DNA of 64,000 nt from Salvelinus alpinus (lineage: Eukaryota > Chordata > Actinopteri > Salmoniformes > Salmonidae): NCBI RefSeq assembly GCF_045679555.1, contig NC_092087.1, positions 23,150,925 to 23,214,924 of the forward strand. The letters are read 5' to 3'. The notes under the pieces were generated by a model. It was given only the letters and a program-made list of their open reading frames with translations, did no database searches and was not told the DNA's origin. The position numbers were made by a program, and so were the translations under genes. Shown here piece after piece: positions 61,846 to 64,000 of this stretch (position 1 is the first letter of the stretch; each line of letters starts with the position of its first letter).

Positions 61846-62250
61846 AAAACAGTGAAGTGGTCGGATGAGGCCGAAGCTGCGTGCAGGCGACTGAAGGAAG
61901 CCCTGTGCTTCCATCTGATTCTCGTGACCCCCGATTTCCAGCTACCGATGCTGGTGAAGACAGATGCCTGTGACACGGGACTAGGGGCCATCCTGTCCCA
62001 GGTACACGATGGGGAGGAATACCCCATCATGTTTAAAAGCCGGATGTTAATACCCTGAGAAAATAGGTACTAAATTGTTGAGAAAGAGTGTCTAGCTGTG
62101 AAGTGGGCGCTAGACACTCTTAAGTATTACCTGTTGGGCACCCACTTCACCCTGGTCACAGACCATGCTCCCCTGGTCTGGATGTCCAGTGGAAAGGACA
62201 CGAACGATTGAGTCACCAGGTGGTTCTTGTCCATTCAACGCTTCTCTATA
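61846..62250 (+). pseudogene. RNase H of the Gmr1-like element, truncated
   Basis: VKWSDEAEAACRRLKEAL leads to MLVKTDACDTGLGAILSQVH (catalytic Asp). After a TGA near 62056 come KECLAVKWALDTLKYYLLGT (catalytic Glu) and FTLVTDHAPLVWMSSGKD (catalytic Asp). The frame then reaches TRWFLSIQRFSI and joins the 3' LTR at about 62249, so the usual C-terminal end and polypurine tract are deleted. Confidence 0.83.
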
Positions 62251-62690
62251 AGGCATTCCACGGACAAGCCACCAGGGGGAGACTCGTCAAGGCCTGGTGA
62301 CAGATGGGAGTCTACATCACACAGCGGTGGCTCCCTCTGCTGGATGTGCCAGGTCTCAACGGTTCGACCGGCCAGGACTAACTGGGGCTGATTGAGGCTT
62401 TTGATTAATAAAAGGGGCTGATTGCTCACCAGCCGTACGGGGCCCATAAAGCTGTCAGGAGGGCAGCACTTGGGAGATGTCCTTACGGTCTGCTAGAACC
62501 AAGGGGCTCGGTGTTCTACCCCAGAGGAGACAGCATTCCCCAGAGCCCAGAAGGTGATAACCTCCTCCTGGAGGAGACCTGTTTATTTTCTTTTTCTTTA
62601 TTGTTTTAAATAAACGCCCTTGAAACTGAGGTATCACACTTGTGTCCATATCTGATCTGTGTCTAGATCAAACCCCCTGGTCTGCCACAA
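62249..62690 (+). repeat. 3' LTR of the Gmr1-like element
   Basis: The start is worn (TAAGGCATTCCACGG against TGTGGCGTACCGCGG). It shares CCACCAGGGGGAGACTCGT, GGGGCCCATAAAGCTGTCAG and TTTAAATAAACGCCC with the other copies and ends TGGTCTGCCACA. Confidence 0.83.
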
Positions 62691-62846
62691 TATTCAGAAC
62701 CAATACAAAACAAAATTCCCCAAATTCAGGGAGTTTACATTCAAGAGGTCATTGGCTTTTCATCCCTGACAGACTCCAATCATGCCAATTGTCTCAGAAC
62801 AAATGTCAGCCTTGTCAGTCCTTTCACATGTTCCCATTCTGTAGAG

Positions 62847-63071
62847 CAGGGATGGGCAAATTTGATGAGGGTGGGCGGCCACAAAAATCTGAACTCATCT
62901 GCGTACCCACATCCATATCCACAAATACACTCAGAGCCTAGCCTAGCCTTTTGGGGACCCTAAGCTACATTTTGTTGGGGTCTCTCAACATTTTGTTGAC
63001 ACCCTGATTGAGTTCCTAGTATTTGGCAATTGATCTGCGTGCCTACAAAAGAGGCCTGTTGCCCATCCCTG
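62847..63071. mobile_element. hAT-type MITE, 225 bp
   Basis: Perfect 13-bp inverted ends CAGGGATGGGCAA / TTGCCCATCCCTG are flanked by an exact 8-bp duplication CTGTAGAG (62839-62846 and 63072-63079). No ORF. Confidence 0.93.
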
Positions 63072-63079
63072 CTGTAGAG

Positions 63080-64000
63080 GTTGCTGAGTTAACAGGAATG
63101 AGAAAGAAGAGTAGAGAGGATGGGTTGAATACTGAGGAGTTTAGGCCCCACAGTGACATTTGAAATATTTAATTTGTATCAGCCTCCTAGTTGTTCAGCA
63201 ATGTCTCATCCAGCCCTGGGTGTCTTGGCTCTGTGTCTGCTGAGAGAAATCAACACCTGCTGCACGCTAGTCAATCTAGTCCGACAAATCTGAGTAGAGG
63301 TTTGTCAATACTACAGCAGATCGGAAAATGAGAGAGAGAACTGGTAAGACACGACTGGCGTGAAACTTAACAAGACCAATCAACCTCACATACAGGAAGG
63401 GGGGACTTGTGGGGTGCTTGTGGGGTCCCCAGCTAAACTGTTGGTAAACCCAAAGCTGTAATTACTGTACTAAAATTGTAATTACACAGTAATTGCATAG
63501 TTTATTTTAATCACATAAGTGGAATAATGACTGCTCCTTATGGGAACTTTATGTAATGTATTGCCAAACTCTTTTGCAGAGGTTATTGTCCTGCAAGTAC
63601 ATATGTTTCAATGGCACCATTCCCGTTTGCTTCTAGGCTCCATGTATGTGAAAGAGTTGATGATCAGTCAGTTATTACCATGCATCATACAATCTAAATA
63701 GATTAGTTACCAGAGCCTTTAAGTCTATCAGACCCTCCCACCTCCTTATACCCCCTTTCTCCCTGTTGCCGGAGATGTGCTCATATCCATTACACAGCAC
63801 CACTCCCATGATAAATATGTCTGTCAGTACAACATCAAAATCAAATTGTTTCAGAGGTCATTTAACATTGCAGAGGAAGGACTTCACTTTAGCCCTGGGA
63901 AGATCCGGCTAAAATACAATTCATGTGTCAGAGATGACTTGCGGAACTAAACATTTACGGAGAAAATGAACTGTCTTGCCGTCTGAAATAGCCTTGTTAC
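63080..64000. other. Gene-free stretch to the window edge
   Basis: No gene, RNA gene or transposon was recognised. Confidence 0.5.

Larger units (their letters stand above)
50457..62690 (+). mobile_element. Gmr1-like LTR retrotransposon (integrase before reverse transcriptase), split
   Basis: LTRs lie at 50457-50798 and 62249-62690. Between them the order is gag-like, integrase zinc-binding part, an insertion of about 8.1 kb, integrase C-terminal part, reverse transcriptase and RNase H. Integrase before reverse transcriptase is the known hallmark of Gmr1-type Ty3/gypsy elements in fish. The inserted block (about 52275-60385) holds Harbinger, LINE and solo-LTR sequence. All genes are broken. 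No clear target duplication was found. Confidence 0.78.

Overview
This is a vertebrate nuclear window from a teleost, almost certainly a salmonid (Salmo, Oncorhynchus, Salvelinus or a relative). The evidence is a two-exon potassium channel gene with GT/AG splice sites, tRNA-derived SINEs sharing the AAGAATTTGTTCTTAAC-type tail, several salmonid-type Tc1 families, FADD- and YADD-type LINEs, and long (CA)n tracts. There is no bacterial or organellar content, no operon and no functional RNA gene that I can support.

Host gene. The only host gene I can support lies at the left edge: a TASK-type two-pore-domain potassium channel, best matched to kcnk15 (TASK-5). Its coding exons are 231-513 and 868-1856. 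The intron interrupts the codon for the first glycine of the first selectivity filter. A Tc1 transposon begins about 150 bp after the stop codon.

Layout. 2.0-4.1 kb: a broken Tc1 element carrying an 891-bp TA-flanked element that holds two SINE copies. 4.2 kb: SINE. 5.2-5.7 kb: fold-back element. 6.0-8.3 kb: an antisense solo LTR split by a LINE. 8.45-14.8 kb: a hAT transposon containing a second hAT, which itself contains a solo LTR. 14.9-23.3 kb: an element with roughly 200-bp inverted ends, interrupted by a complete but dead Ty3/gypsy element (15120-20564, TSD CACAC), a hAT MITE with an 8-bp TSD and a LINE. 23.3-34.2 kb: the quietest stretch, with scattered MITEs, a SINE and two solo LTRs. 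34.2-36.4 kb: antisense LINE. 37.0-41.15 kb: a Tc1 element rearranged around two inverted copies of a TTAA-flanked element. 41.2-47.1 kb: LINE remnant, solo LTR and two more Tc1 copies. 50.46-62.69 kb: a second LTR retrotransposon with integrase upstream of reverse transcriptase (Gmr1-like order), split by about 8 kb of Harbinger, LINE and solo-LTR sequence. The right edge holds one hAT MITE.

How it fits together. Almost everything after 2 kb is a layered record of transposition. Target-site duplications can be read directly for many insertions (CACAC, GGGGG, GTGCT, CTCTC, AACAT, CCTTG, TTAA, AATGTTAG, ACACRGGC, CTGTAGAG), so the order of events can be inferred. All transposon genes seen carry stops, frameshifts or missing catalytic residues. 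I found no new multi-gene system. The most unusual items are the Gmr1-like gene order, the 1-kb inverted duplication at 37-41 kb, a solo-LTR family with a partly covarying hairpin, and a 48-bp-arm hairpin at 49.6 kb.
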